Assembly (NCBI GenBank): GCA_964406005.1
Contig: CAYOPZ010000048.1
Span: 1-20,045, forward strand
Source of the DNA: CAYOPZ01 sp964406005
Lineage (GTDB): Bacteria; Bacteroidota; Bacteroidia; Bacteroidales; SM23-62
Direction of reading: 5' to 3'
Length of the DNA: 20,045 nt
In this document: positions 1 to 8,191 of the stretch, one piece after another
How positions within the stretch are numbered: position 1 is the first letter of the stretch
How the letters are laid out: each line of letters begins with the position of its first letter
Made by a program: the position numbers and the translations under genes
Notes under the pieces: generated by a model
What the model was told of the DNA's origin: nothing
The model's database searches: none
Seen by the model: the letters and a program-made list of their open reading frames with translations, nothing else

Positions 1-341
1 AGCGTGAATCAAACTTAAATTTGAAAATAGTTGTCTAAAGATGGGGAGTATTTCAAGCCATGCAAAGCGGCAGGAGGAATAATGAAACAGTATATGATTT
101 TAGTTTTTTTGTTTTCATTAGATTATGATTTTAAATGATTATAAAATCATGGACTATTCATATTCAAACAATCCCTCTGTTCCAGGTATTATCTGATAAT
201 CCCATGCAATACTAATATCCGGTGTTCCAACAGTCATATACAAAACCGAAACATGTAAAAAAGTCGTGAAAATACGTTGTGAGAATGATGGGAAAGCTGA
301 ATCAATAATAAAATTAATAAAGAAACAAGCGCCTGTCAATC
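1..341. other. AT-rich stretch without a convincing gene
   Basis: No supportable full gene lies here. One tiny frame at 82-138 (+) begins MKQYMILVFLFSL and stops after 18 codons. It follows a strong AGGAGG motif at 72-77 and resembles the start of a signal peptide, so it may be the stub of a truncated secreted-protein gene. A minus-strand open stretch at 154-339 has no recognisable domain. The next 230 bases hold the remnant of a lipoprotein gene, which suggests the whole left end is decayed sequence. Confidence 0.4.
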
Positions 342-575
342 CTATTTTATATTGTTTAATCCGGAATTGATCGAAAGGTAGCCGGGCAAACTGTATGTTT
401 TACAGCATATATTTAATAATAAATCCTGAACTGGTCTCCGGTTATAGATCATCCGCTGCCTGTAACAATTCAATTTTACTGTAGAAATTCGGTTGGGAAT
501 AAACTCAATCGATGTTCTTAGGCCTTTAAACATAGTTATAAGATGCATGGAGGATCAAAAAGGTTGGGTGGTATC
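342..575 (-). pseudogene. Remnant of a paralogue of the propeptide-like lipoprotein gene (4554-5153)
   Basis: On the minus strand, the codons ending at the TAA at 442-444 read VYSQPNFYSKIELLQAADDL. This matches the C-terminus of the lipoprotein encoded at 4554-5153, which ends LYSKPNFYSKIELLRVPDEV. A stop codon directly precedes this stretch in the same frame. The 3' flank at about 341-441 also matches the 3' flank of the intact gene at about 4455-4553. The sequence at 536-573 resembles the 5' end region of the intact gene at 5190-5222. Only the two ends of the gene are therefore present, with the roughly 600-base middle lost. No functional product is expected. Confidence 0.75.
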
Positions 576-656
576 AGAATTAAAGCCCGGACAGGGATTA
601 AAAGTTCATACCCGGAAAGCAGGTTTGTATCATGAGGCGGACTTTGGACCGGAATA

Positions 657-1244
657 TCACAAAAAGATCTGGAACCCTGCGTTCAAATGAACACTGTGCT
701 CCTTGTCCATAGTGTCTGAGGTATAATTATATTGGTAAGATACGGTCATTTCCAGAGAAACCTTTTGATTTATGAAAATTGCATAACCGGCGCCCGGGGA
801 AATTTGAAAACCCGAGTATCTATGAGGATTCGCTTGATGATATTTATAATAATAATGGTTGTAGGTAATGCTTAATACTGTAATGATTCCATTATTGGAA
901 TAATATTTCAGAAAAGGGCCCAGACCAACGGAATATGATTTACCAATTTCATAATTAGATATAATAGGAAGTTGTTTGGTCCAATAAATATTCAAGGGGA
1001 AAGTCAGTCCCAGAGCCAGGTTGTCTATAAAAAAATATCCGACATCAGGCAAACATGATAAATTATAGTGCTTATAATTTAGGCTTACAACCTCTTCTTC
1101 CCCGGTTGAGTAATATCCTCCAAATCGTCCGCCCAGCAAAGCATTGCCTTTTTCTATGGGTTTTTCAACCTGGGCCAATAAACTCAATGGCAGGCAAAGA
1201 AAGAAGAACAAGGGTTGAATGATCTTACAATTAAGCTTTTCCAT
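657..1244 (-). CDS. Small outer-membrane beta-barrel protein, tandem copy 1
   Basis: The protein has about 195 residues, with an N-terminal signal peptide (hydrophobic run FFFLCLPLSLLAQ, cleavage expected near AQ). The mature part has alternating aromatic and polar strands (GGRFGGYYS, VGYFFIDNLALGLTF, SVGLGPFLKYY, GYAIFINQKVSLE) and ends HLNAGFQIFL with a C-terminal hydrophobic residue. This pattern is typical of small Bacteroidota outer-membrane beta-barrels of the OMP_b-brl type. The open frame extends further upstream, but I start at the ATG at 1244 because it places the signal peptide correctly and matches the start of the neighbouring copy. It lies downstream of, and on the same strand as, a paralogue identical at roughly seven residues in ten. 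Substrate and function are unknown. Confidence 0.8.
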   Translation of the reverse strand: MEKLNCKIIQPLFFFLCLPLSLLAQVEKPIEKGNALLGGRFGGYYSTGEEEVVSLNYKHYNLSCLPDVGYFFIDNLALGLTFPLNIYWTKQLPIISNYEIGKSYSVGLGPFLKYYSNNGIITVLSITYNHYYYKYHQANPHRYSGFQISPGAGYAIFINQKVSLEMTVSYQYNYTSDTMDKEHSVHLNAGFQIFL

Positions 1245-1330
1245 TATATTAAATTTATTGTTTGTATTGTTCTGCATTACTATAAATAACTTCAAGTGTT
1301 TCAGAATTGGGCGGACTTTGGACCGGAACT

Positions 1331-1921
1331 TCATAAAAAGATCTGGAACCCTGCGTTCAAATGAACACTGTGCTCCTTAGTCTTATCACTAGGTTCTGAG
1401 GTATATCTATACTGGTAATATACACTCGTTTCTAGAGAAACCTTTTGGTTTATAAAAATTGCATACCCGACGCCCGGAGAAATTTGATAAAACAAGTATT
1501 TATGAGTATTCAATTGATATTTCAAACAGAAATGGTTGTAGGTAATGCTTAATACTGTAATAATTCCATTATTAAAATAATACTTCATGTAAGGGCCCAG
1601 ACCAATGGAATATGATTTAGCAGCTTCAGACTTATCTATATAAGGTCTTTGTTGGTCCCAATCGATAATCAAAGGGCAAGTCAGTCCCAGAGCCAGGTTG
1701 TCAGTGAAAAAATACCCGACATTAGGCAAACATGACAAATTATAGTGCTTATAATTTGGGCTGGGACCTTCATATTTCTCACTTGAGTAATATGCTCCAA
1801 ATCGTCCGCCCAGCAATACATTGCCTTTCTCTATGGGTTTTTCAACCTGGGCTATCAAACTCAATGGCAAGTAAAGAAAAAAGAACAAGGATAGAATGAT
1901 CTTACAATTAAGATTTTTCAT
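1331..1921 (-). CDS. Small outer-membrane beta-barrel protein, tandem copy 2
   Basis: The product is 196 residues and begins MKNLNCKIILSLFFFLYLPL, a clear signal peptide cleaved after LIAQ. As in its neighbour, glycine- and aromatic-rich strands alternate through the mature region and the protein ends HLNAGFQIFL. The signal peptide, the VEKPIEKGN segment and the last 45 or so residues are almost unchanged between copies. The middle loops differ most (KYEGPSPNYK versus EEEVVSLNYK, and DQQRPYIDKSEA versus TKQLPIISNYEI). That is the usual pattern when surface loops diverge and strands are conserved. The gap to copy 1 is 86 bases and the two could be co-transcribed. The function is unknown. Confidence 0.8.
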   Translation of the reverse strand: MKNLNCKIILSLFFFLYLPLSLIAQVEKPIEKGNVLLGGRFGAYYSSEKYEGPSPNYKHYNLSCLPNVGYFFTDNLALGLTCPLIIDWDQQRPYIDKSEAAKSYSIGLGPYMKYYFNNGIITVLSITYNHFCLKYQLNTHKYLFYQISPGVGYAIFINQKVSLETSVYYQYRYTSEPSDKTKEHSVHLNAGFQIFL

Positions 1922-2005
1922 TATATTAAAATTTATTGTTTGTATTGTTCGGCATAACCATAAATAACTTCAAGAGTTTCAAAACTGGCAACTTGAATTA
2001 GACAA

Positions 2006-2540
2006 TTACTTTTTGTACAGCCTTTCTACTATATCAATTACTTACTCAACAACCAGTTTGCCAAATACAACCTCATCGCCTACTATTGCTTTCACTATAT
2101 AAACGCCTTTCTTCCAGTTTGAAACATTCAGGATTTGTTGTTTGCCTGTTATTTTCTCTTTTTTCACTGTCAGAAATTGTCCCAAATCATACACTTCCAT
2201 ATCCCATTCAAGAGTTTCGCTGATTTCACCGTTTTTATCAGCCAGCGTAACAATTGTTTCCCCTGTTGCCGGGTTGGGGCTGAATATCAAAGAATATATT
2301 CCATAACCTACAACGAAATATCCAGACTTTACTTCCTGGGTTACACCACAACAGGTTTGTGCATCAACCGAGAAAGAATAACCAGACGAAGTGCTCGGTG
2401 TTCTAAAGTAGACATAATTTCCATTTTCATAAATGATAGTAAAACTCGGGGGTAGGTTATAGTCAATATTTGATATTGAACAGTCCCAATTATTATTGTA
2501 ATCGAGGTACATATAGTATGAGGTATTGGGTTCTAAAAAC
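2006..2540 (-). repeat. Long direct repeat, copy A (3' end of protease gene plus flank)
   Basis: This stretch covers the last 165 or so codons of the protease gene and 36 bases beyond its stop. It matches 18067-18101 joined to 19426-19925, the second copy split by the IS. Both copies are in the same orientation and about 17 kb apart. Homology probably extends further but falls off in the linker region. Confidence 0.75.
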
Positions 2541-4228
2541 CAAACACTCCCGTATCCGGGGATCAGTTCGTATCCTTCATATACGAATAACACTATATCC
2601 TGAGCTAATGGAGGATTGGCCGCAACCGCATAATGCGGAATTTGAAAGTAGTAACCATTCCAATAAAATGAAAAATCGATCCATGCTGGACCTGAAGAAA
2701 GATTAGCAGAACGTATTATGGCATTCTTTGTGCCTCCTCCACTCTCAATGGTTAGGTTGTAACTGACATTCCAATTATAAGATGTTGAACCCTCTGGAAT
2801 GTCTTCTACTGTATATTGCGAGCCTGAAGAATAACAAACATGTTTCGGTCCGGAGATATATGGGCTTCGTATGGTATTAGTCGTTACATCTCCTGTACCC
2901 GTAGGATCAAGCCAATTACTCAAACGTGTTGAGTTTGTTTCTCCACCAATCCAAGAAGCATGAAAGCAGCCATACCAATCATCGACACCAATATAGCATA
3001 GGTGTTCTCCGCCCCACAGTTGGCCAACAACCCTTTTATTTTGATCAAACAAAGGAGAGCCAGACGATCCACCTTCTACTACTCCGTCATCCCAGCTTAC
3101 CATCCAAAATCCACTACCTGAAGTTTCTTCTCTGGATGTTTCCTCTAGTGTGTTATAATCTAATGATATTTTCATAACATCACCTTTAGGATGATGAATA
3201 CCTGTTCCAGAGCTTGGAGTATCGCCGCTTCTATCCCAACCCAACCACGAAAATCGGCCATCACCAAATGGGGAATCATTCATCTCCATCAACACAAAAT
3301 CTGATACATCCCATGCTGCCCTTAATTCAGCACTATTATATGTGATACTATATGTCAGTGTGCTACCTCCACATGATGTCACCTTATATTGATATTTAAA
3401 CATCCAGTTCTCAGCAATAGTTATCTCATCAGCAGATAAACTATCATCTTCATTGATAATATCAACACAATGGAAGGCAGAAAGGAAATAAGGTTTAAAC
3501 CTATAATTAGTTGTAGTTAATAATGATCCACTGCACATTAACGTTCCACCAGCGATAAGAACAAGCGCTACTGCATCAGATGAATTATCCCATGCTGGAA
3601 AGCAATTAATGTCATTATTACAGTCTTGTGACCCACCAAATCCCTTAGTCTTATTTGGAAAAAGGTTTCTATAAGCGTGCACTACCCTTTTAATGGTTAA
3701 CCGAGATTCATCACCTTCCTCTTTTGTAGGTTCAAAAAGATAAATAATCACATCATCTCCCTGAATAAGATCAGTCATAAAGTATCCATTTTTTGTGTTT
3801 TGCTTAGAAGTAACAGGACCGTATAGCATTGATCCTGATTTATTTATAATATATAATTGTGCATTCTCTGACAAATAAAAATCATCGAAAACAAAGTTAA
3901 GGGAATAGGCCCCCTCTGATCGGAATTCCATTGTCCATAGTCGACCTATTCCTATATTGATCCAATTCCCATCAGATAATGTTATATTAGTGTCAAATCC
4001 CTTTCCAAACCGAAAGGGAAAATCTTTGCCTTCATTGAATTCATCTTCATTAATCAACTTTTGAATATCAAATGAAGGAAGTTCGTATAATTTTTTTACT
4101 TCGGGATAGTTTTTAATAAAGGCAACTTGTTCATATGCATTCCCTTCAGGAAAAAATCTTGTTTCTACTTGGCCGATAGTAATTTGTAAAAGAAATAACA
4201 AAATGATCAGTAGGGTTAACTTTTTCAT
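2042..4228 (-). CDS. Secreted lysyl-endopeptidase-like serine protease with T9SS sorting domain
   Basis: This is a 728-residue secreted endopeptidase of the trypsin fold (family S1, Achromobacter Lys-C-like). A signal peptide (1-20) is followed by a propeptide-like N-terminal region (about 21-200) and the protease domain (about 201-440). The apparent catalytic triad is H253 (LSAFHC), D310 (VSDFVLME) and S389 (EGGSSGSPLF). Other family marks are CNNDINC near 203-209, MCSGSLL near 231 and GTGIHHPKGD near 341. A PKD/Ig-like segment starting ISGPKHVCYSSG follows. The final 85 or so residues, starting SPNPATGETIV and ending KLVVE, form a type A T9SS sorting domain, so the protein should cross the outer membrane and be released or surface-anchored. 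The preference for lysine is inferred from the family only. It lies downstream of the propeptide-like lipoprotein gene on the same strand. Confidence 0.88.
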   Translation of the reverse strand: MKKLTLLIILLFLLQITIGQVETRFFPEGNAYEQVAFIKNYPEVKKLYELPSFDIQKLINEDEFNEGKDFPFRFGKGFDTNITLSDGNWINIGIGRLWTMEFRSEGAYSLNFVFDDFYLSENAQLYIINKSGSMLYGPVTSKQNTKNGYFMTDLIQGDDVIIYLFEPTKEEGDESRLTIKRVVHAYRNLFPNKTKGFGGSQDCNNDINCFPAWDNSSDAVALVLIAGGTLMCSGSLLTTTNYRFKPYFLSAFHCVDIINEDDSLSADEITIAENWMFKYQYKVTSCGGSTLTYSITYNSAELRAAWDVSDFVLMEMNDSPFGDGRFSWLGWDRSGDTPSSGTGIHHPKGDVMKISLDYNTLEETSREETSGSGFWMVSWDDGVVEGGSSGSPLFDQNKRVVGQLWGGEHLCYIGVDDWYGCFHASWIGGETNSTRLSNWLDPTGTGDVTTNTIRSPYISGPKHVCYSSGSQYTVEDIPEGSTSYNWNVSYNLTIESGGGTKNAIIRSANLSSGPAWIDFSFYWNGYYFQIPHYAVAANPPLAQDIVLFVYEGYELIPGYGSVWFLEPNTSYYMYLDYNNNWDCSISNIDYNLPPSFTIIYENGNYVYFRTPSTSSGYSFSVDAQTCCGVTQEVKSGYFVVGYGIYSLIFSPNPATGETIVTLADKNGEISETLEWDMEVYDLGQFLTVKKEKITGKQQILNVSNWKKGVYIVKAIVGDEVVFGKLVVE

Positions 4229-4553
4229 TTTCTTATTTTATTACAGAATTAATTTTGAAATAAAGTGGATTTAAATAAAAATTTGATTATCAATACTTTT
4301 AAATTGAAAATAGTATTTCAACTTTGTAAAATAACTGCAAGTGGTCAATAATTCCTGATTAGCACCTTTGTAGTATACCCATGAGCTAAAAGCTTTGAAA
4401 CCGCCAGTTCCCGTTTTGAAATCGTTATTTCATAGGCTTGTAGAATAATTCAGCCATCCTTTATTGTTTAATCCGGAATTGATTGAAAGGTAGCCGGGCA
4501 AACTGTATGTTCTATAACATATTTTTTAGAATAAATCTTCCATGACCCGCCGG
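4229..4553. other. 325-bp intergenic region; 3' part is a dispersed repeat
   Basis: This lies between the lipoprotein gene and the protease gene, both on the minus strand. The part nearer the protease gene (4229-4340) is very AT-rich and is the likely place for its promoter, but I found no clear Bacteroidota -33/-7 pair. The stretch 4455-4553 is repeated at about 341-441, including tgtttaatccggaattgat and gtagccgggcaaactgtatg. It is the 3' flank of the lipoprotein gene that was copied along with it. No hairpin convincing enough to call a terminator was seen. Confidence 0.5.
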
Positions 4554-5153
4554 TTAAACCTCATCAGGTACCCGTAACAATTCAATTTTACTGTAGAAAT
4601 TCGGTTTGGAATACAAAACCAGGCCGCTTTCCTGGTAATACCGACTGATCTTTAAGGCATCCGCCATCCGGAAGACTTTCAATACCTGACTTTTGGCCCT
4701 GGATTCAACGACTCTGACATTGTACTTTTCATGGATCCTGCCGATCCTGTCCCAGGATACTTCATCATGAAACCTGACCAGGATCTCATCGGTGATATAC
4801 ATTTCCAGGCCATCAACGGTCATGTAAACCGCCTGCAGGGATACAAGTTCACTCTGCCAGGCTTTGTTATTGATCAGTCTGATCTTTTCCGACAGGTCTT
4901 TTACCGTTACGACAATGGTGCTGTCATCAATCCACATGACCTGTTCCCCGGAGATATATTCAGGCAGGTTCAGGTCATTGAACAGACGGCGTCTGTCAGA
5001 ATCATACCTGGCCACCATTTTGTTTTCAACAGGGATCAGCTCTATTTTTTCATTAAATGCATAATAGAACAGATCGTCCTGCATTTCACATCCTGTATAC
5101 AGGAACAATACCAGTAAAAGCGCCTTTCCGGTTGCTGAAGTTATCCACGTCAT
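4554..5153 (-). CDS. Lipoprotein resembling a stand-alone subtilase (fervidolysin-type) propeptide
   Basis: About 199 residues from the ATG at 5153. I chose this start because it gives a lipoprotein signal peptide ending LFLYTGC, with the lipidated cysteine at 22; a start at 5234 would add 27 mostly polar residues. The C-terminal half reads YITDEILVRFHDEVSWDRI, then a KYNVRVVES strand, then LKVFRMADALKIS, and ends GLVLYSKPNFYSKIEL. This order resembles the N-terminal propeptides of fervidolysin-like S8 proteases, which typically end with a Y(A/S)EPN-like motif before the catalytic domain. Here the gene stops ten residues after that motif and no protease domain follows. It could be a protease inhibitor or chaperone anchored in a membrane, or a relic of a larger protease. 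The family assignment is from pattern memory, not a search. Confidence 0.6.
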   Translation of the reverse strand: MTWITSATGKALLLVLFLYTGCEMQDDLFYYAFNEKIELIPVENKMVARYDSDRRRLFNDLNLPEYISGEQVMWIDDSTIVVTVKDLSEKIRLINNKAWQSELVSLQAVYMTVDGLEMYITDEILVRFHDEVSWDRIGRIHEKYNVRVVESRAKSQVLKVFRMADALKISRYYQESGLVLYSKPNFYSKIELLRVPDEV

Positions 5154-5416
5154 TTCACAAGTGATGCTTTTATGTTTGTAACCGTGATCATTAGATGCAG
5201 GAATCATCAAAAAGGTTGGGTCTGTTTTCCGCATTATTCGACCGTTTTATCCTACAGTGTTTTCAGATAATAAGCTCATGCTGATGGTTTTCAACCTTGA
5301 TACGGACAAATGGAAGAGTATAATGCTTATTCTAAAAAAATTGGTGTATAGTTACCGGGGAATCAGGCAAATTATAATATTTTTATGCTTATTAAACCTC
5401 ATAGAAGTAATTAGCA

Positions 5417-7768
5417 ATGAAAACATTAGTAACAATTATTCTTTTATTGCTGTCATTTAGCGTAAACGCCCAGTTTGGCATCCTGGTTCCGGATAACCAA
5501 TGGAACGAAAGCTGGATAACGGTACCGGGGGCGGGTGAAAACTCGCCCGGACTGTATTTATTCAGAAAAACCATCGTACTGGATGCTGTTCCAGATGGTT
5601 TTAAAATACATATTTCGGCTGACAACCGGTATAAACTTTATGTCAATGAAAAGCTGGTATCCCTGGGCCCCGCACTTGGCGACATCGATCACTGGAATTA
5701 TGAAACCGTTGATCTGGTTCCATATCTGAAGAAAGGAGAAAATATTGTTTCGGCCTGCGTTTGGAATGAAGGTGTTCTCATGCCGGTACCGCAGATTTCA
5801 TTGAGAACGGGTTTTGTCATAAAAGGTGCGGACGAAGAAAGTCAGGTTCTGAATACCGATGATTCCTGGAAATGTATCCGGGATGAAAGTTATATGCCGA
5901 TACCACAAAGAGTTCTGGGGTATTATGCCGCCGGCGGAGGCGATTCCGTCAATATGCAATACCGGGTCAAAGGCTGGAAGAAACCATCTTTCGATGACAG
6001 TACCTGGGAGCAGGCGCAACTTATTTTTGGAAATACTTCCGGCTTTTTCGGAAGCGGTGGTACAAACGCATGGAACATGGTCCCGTCTGTCCTTCCCCCG
6101 ATGGAATTGACACTCCAAAGATTGTCATCGGTGAGACGGACCGGGGGAATCTCGGTTGCATCGTCATTCCCTGAAGAAAAGGCTTCTGTTCAGGTACCTG
6201 CAAATACAACTGCAACAATTTTACTGGATCAGACATTTCTGACCAATGCATACCCGACACTTATATTCAGTGGAGGGAAAAACAGTATAATCACCATTAC
6301 CTATGCCGAAGGCTTATATGATAGTCTCAGAGCAAAAAACAACCGGAATGAGATTGAGGAGAAAATTATGCTCGGCAGGCAGGACATCATAGTTTCGGAC
6401 GGGACAATCAATCAGAATTTTACGACACTGAATTACCGGACATACCGTTATGTCGAACTGAAGGTGGAAACAAAAGAAACACCGCTGGTAATTGAGGATT
6501 TCTACGGAACATTTACCGGGTATCCCTTCGGGTTCAATGCAAAACTGGAATCGGATATCGAAGAACTACACAAAATACTTGAAATCGGCTGGCGTACCGC
6601 AAGGCTGTGCGCAGTCGAAACTTATGCAGACAATCCGTATTATGAGAGATTGCAATATATCGGCGATGCCAGGATCCAGGCCTTTATTTCATTCTACAAC
6701 AGCGGTGACGACCGGTTGGTTAAAAATGCATTAAACCTTATGGATTATTCAAGGCAGACCGACGGGTATACATTAAGCAGGTATCCGGCCAATATAAAAC
6801 AGCTCATCGCTCCTTTTTCCTTATGGTATATATGCATGCTGCATGATTATATGATGTATGGTACAGATCCTGGTTTTATTAATGATAAACTCCTGGGTAC
6901 AAGACAAATAATTAACTATTTCATCAGTTATACGGATACTGACGGCTCCCTGAAGAATGTACCCGGCTGGAATTTTACCGATTGGGCCGACGGATGGCAA
7001 TTTGGTGTGGGACCTTTTGGAGAAGACGGAAGTTCGGCATTAATGGACCTTCAGATGCTGCTTGGTGTACAATCTGCACTGGAACTGGAAAAATATGCGG
7101 GAAGCGAGACATTTGCCGCATTATACGGTAATCTTGCCAATCGGCTTTCACAAACCATTAAGGACAAGTATTGGGATGAATCGCGCAAGTTGTTTGCAGA
7201 TACTCCCGAAAAGGATAATTTTTCCCAGCATACCAATTCAATGGCGATACTGGCTGGCCTGGTCGAGGGACAACAGGCTTCAGAAACAGGAAGGGTGATA
7301 TTATCGGACACATCACTGACAGAGGCCACTATATATTTCAAGTATTATGTGCATCTGGCCCTGACAAAAGCAGGACTGGGCGACGGTTATCTCGACTGGT
7401 TGGATATATGGCGCAAAAACATTGCTCTGGGACTTACCACATGGGGAGAAACTTCAGAGGTGGAAACCACCCGGTCAGACTGCCATGCATGGGGATCCAG
7501 CCCCAATATTGAAATCTTCAGGACAATACTTGGCATTGAAAGTGCTGCGCCTTATTTTAAAAAGGTAAGGATACAGCCGCATCTTGGATCCATTAATAAG
7601 ATCAGCGGAGAAATACCGCATCCCGAGGGTAGAATATCCGTGGAATATGACAATTCGGAAGGCAATCTGAAGGCTGAGATTATCCTGCCTGAAAACATTG
7701 AAGGCACTTTTGTATGGAAAGGCGAGGTTTATGATCTGAAGGGAGGCAGCAATTCGATCAGACTTTGA
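5417..7768 (+). CDS. Secreted alpha-L-rhamnosidase, GH78 family
   Basis: The enzyme has 783 residues and is predicted to remove terminal alpha-L-rhamnose from plant or microbial glycans. A signal peptide (MKTLVTIILLLLSFSVNAQ) leads to the periplasm or beyond. Next come a jelly-roll carbohydrate-binding part (about 25-230, with ADNRYKLYVNEKLVSLGP), a second beta domain, and the (alpha/alpha)6 barrel. The barrel carries YADNPYYERLQYIGDAR with E410 and D417, the position of the GH78 general-acid region. The later TTWGE...CHAWGSSPN stretch has E678 in the usual place of the general base, with H690 and W692. A C-terminal beta-sandwich (about 705-783) completes the fold. There is no T9SS tail. No SusC/SusD pair, other glycosidase or sugar regulator is adjacent, so this is not a visible polysaccharide utilisation locus. 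GC content is intermediate between the flanks and the core block. Confidence 0.9.
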   Translation: MKTLVTIILLLLSFSVNAQFGILVPDNQWNESWITVPGAGENSPGLYLFRKTIVLDAVPDGFKIHISADNRYKLYVNEKLVSLGPALGDIDHWNYETVDLVPYLKKGENIVSACVWNEGVLMPVPQISLRTGFVIKGADEESQVLNTDDSWKCIRDESYMPIPQRVLGYYAAGGGDSVNMQYRVKGWKKPSFDDSTWEQAQLIFGNTSGFFGSGGTNAWNMVPSVLPPMELTLQRLSSVRRTGGISVASSFPEEKASVQVPANTTATILLDQTFLTNAYPTLIFSGGKNSIITITYAEGLYDSLRAKNNRNEIEEKIMLGRQDIIVSDGTINQNFTTLNYRTYRYVELKVETKETPLVIEDFYGTFTGYPFGFNAKLESDIEELHKILEIGWRTARLCAVETYADNPYYERLQYIGDARIQAFISFYNSGDDRLVKNALNLMDYSRQTDGYTLSRYPANIKQLIAPFSLWYICMLHDYMMYGTDPGFINDKLLGTRQIINYFISYTDTDGSLKNVPGWNFTDWADGWQFGVGPFGEDGSSALMDLQMLLGVQSALELEKYAGSETFAALYGNLANRLSQTIKDKYWDESRKLFADTPEKDNFSQHTNSMAILAGLVEGQQASETGRVILSDTSLTEATIYFKYYVHLALTKAGLGDGYLDWLDIWRKNIALGLTTWGETSEVETTRSDCHAWGSSPNIEIFRTILGIESAAPYFKKVRIQPHLGSINKISGEIPHPEGRISVEYDNSEGNLKAEIILPENIEGTFVWKGEVYDLKGGSNSIRL

Positions 7769-7792
7769 CAGACAGTCCTTCCCGCAATGAAG

Positions 7793-7829
7793 AAAATCCG
7801 GAGTGATAGAAATATACTCTCCGGATTTT
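7793..7829. terminator. Bidirectional stem-loop terminator
   Basis: A perfect 11-bp stem (aaaatccggag at 7793-7803 with ctccggatttt at 7819-7829) encloses a 15-base loop. The A-run on the 5' side and T-run on the 3' side let it work in both directions. It lies 24 bases after the rhamnosidase stop and 29 bases past the HepT stop on the other strand, so it probably ends both convergent transcripts. Confidence 0.8.
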
Positions 7830-7858
7830 AATTAATATGGTTTATTTTAAGAAGGTCT

Positions 7859-8191
7859 TTACTTAATATCTTCAATTTGAGCCTTCAATTTTGGTAGATC
7901 ATCAATAATAATCTGCCAAATCTCCTCTGCGTCAATCCCGAAGTAATCATGGGCAACGATATTTCTAAAATCCTTTATACGATTCCATTCTATTTCTAAA
8001 TGAGCTTTTTTAAATGCCTCACTTATTCTTTGAACCATTTCACCAATTACAACAAAATTCATCATGACGGCATCAAATGATTTAATGTCGGTGAAAAAAT
8101 TGTCAACGTCTGAAAACGGTTTAATGAATTGCTCAATTTTGGATATGGCATCCAGAATTGCCTGGAGACTACGGGCATCTTTGTCAGACAT
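7859..8191 (-). CDS. hepT: HepT-like toxin (DUF86, HEPN ribonuclease)
   Basis: The product is 110 residues from the ATG at 8191. I preferred this start over one 26 codons upstream because it begins within the end of mntA, as in coupled toxin-antitoxin pairs. The all-helical HEPN fold carries RNIVAHDY at residues 76-83. This fits the R-x4-H-x-Y motif, in which Arg and His are RNase catalytic residues and Tyr is the residue AMPylated by MntA in characterised systems. The ATG of hepT overlaps the TGA of mntA by 8 bases (8184-8191), implying translational coupling. The toxin would be an RNase held inactive by AMPylation. Low GC content sets the pair apart from the adjacent core block. Confidence 0.87.
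   Translation of the reverse strand: MSDKDARSLQAILDAISKIEQFIKPFSDVDNFFTDIKSFDAVMMNFVVIGEMVQRISEAFKKAHLEIEWNRIKDFRNIVAHDYFGIDAEEIWQIIIDDLPKLKAQIEDIK

Larger units (their letters stand above)
636..1985 (-). repeat. Tandem direct duplication, unit about 674 bp
   Basis: The sequence ggcggactttggaccggaa occurs at 636-654 and again at 1310-1328, an offset of 674 bases. Each occurrence sits just after the stop codon of a beta-barrel gene. The 5' flanks of both genes also match (an AT-rich run, then ataacttcaag, then a tttca motif) at about 1245-1310 and 1922-1985. One unit therefore consists of a whole gene plus its upstream region. The duplication is not very recent, because the copies differ at many positions. 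Confidence 0.75.

Noticed and set aside
154..339. 61-codon minus-strand frame
   Set aside because: No recognisable domain, located in decayed AT-rich sequence; it could be a fragment but cannot be supported as a gene.
493..690. 65-codon plus-strand frame
   Set aside because: It spans the lipoprotein-gene remnant and the 3' end of a beta-barrel gene; its tail is the shadow of the duplicated unit and is also found at 1303-1365.
5257..5460. Plus-strand frame upstream of the rhamnosidase
   Set aside because: It runs into the well-supported rhamnosidase start in another frame and has no domain or start signal.
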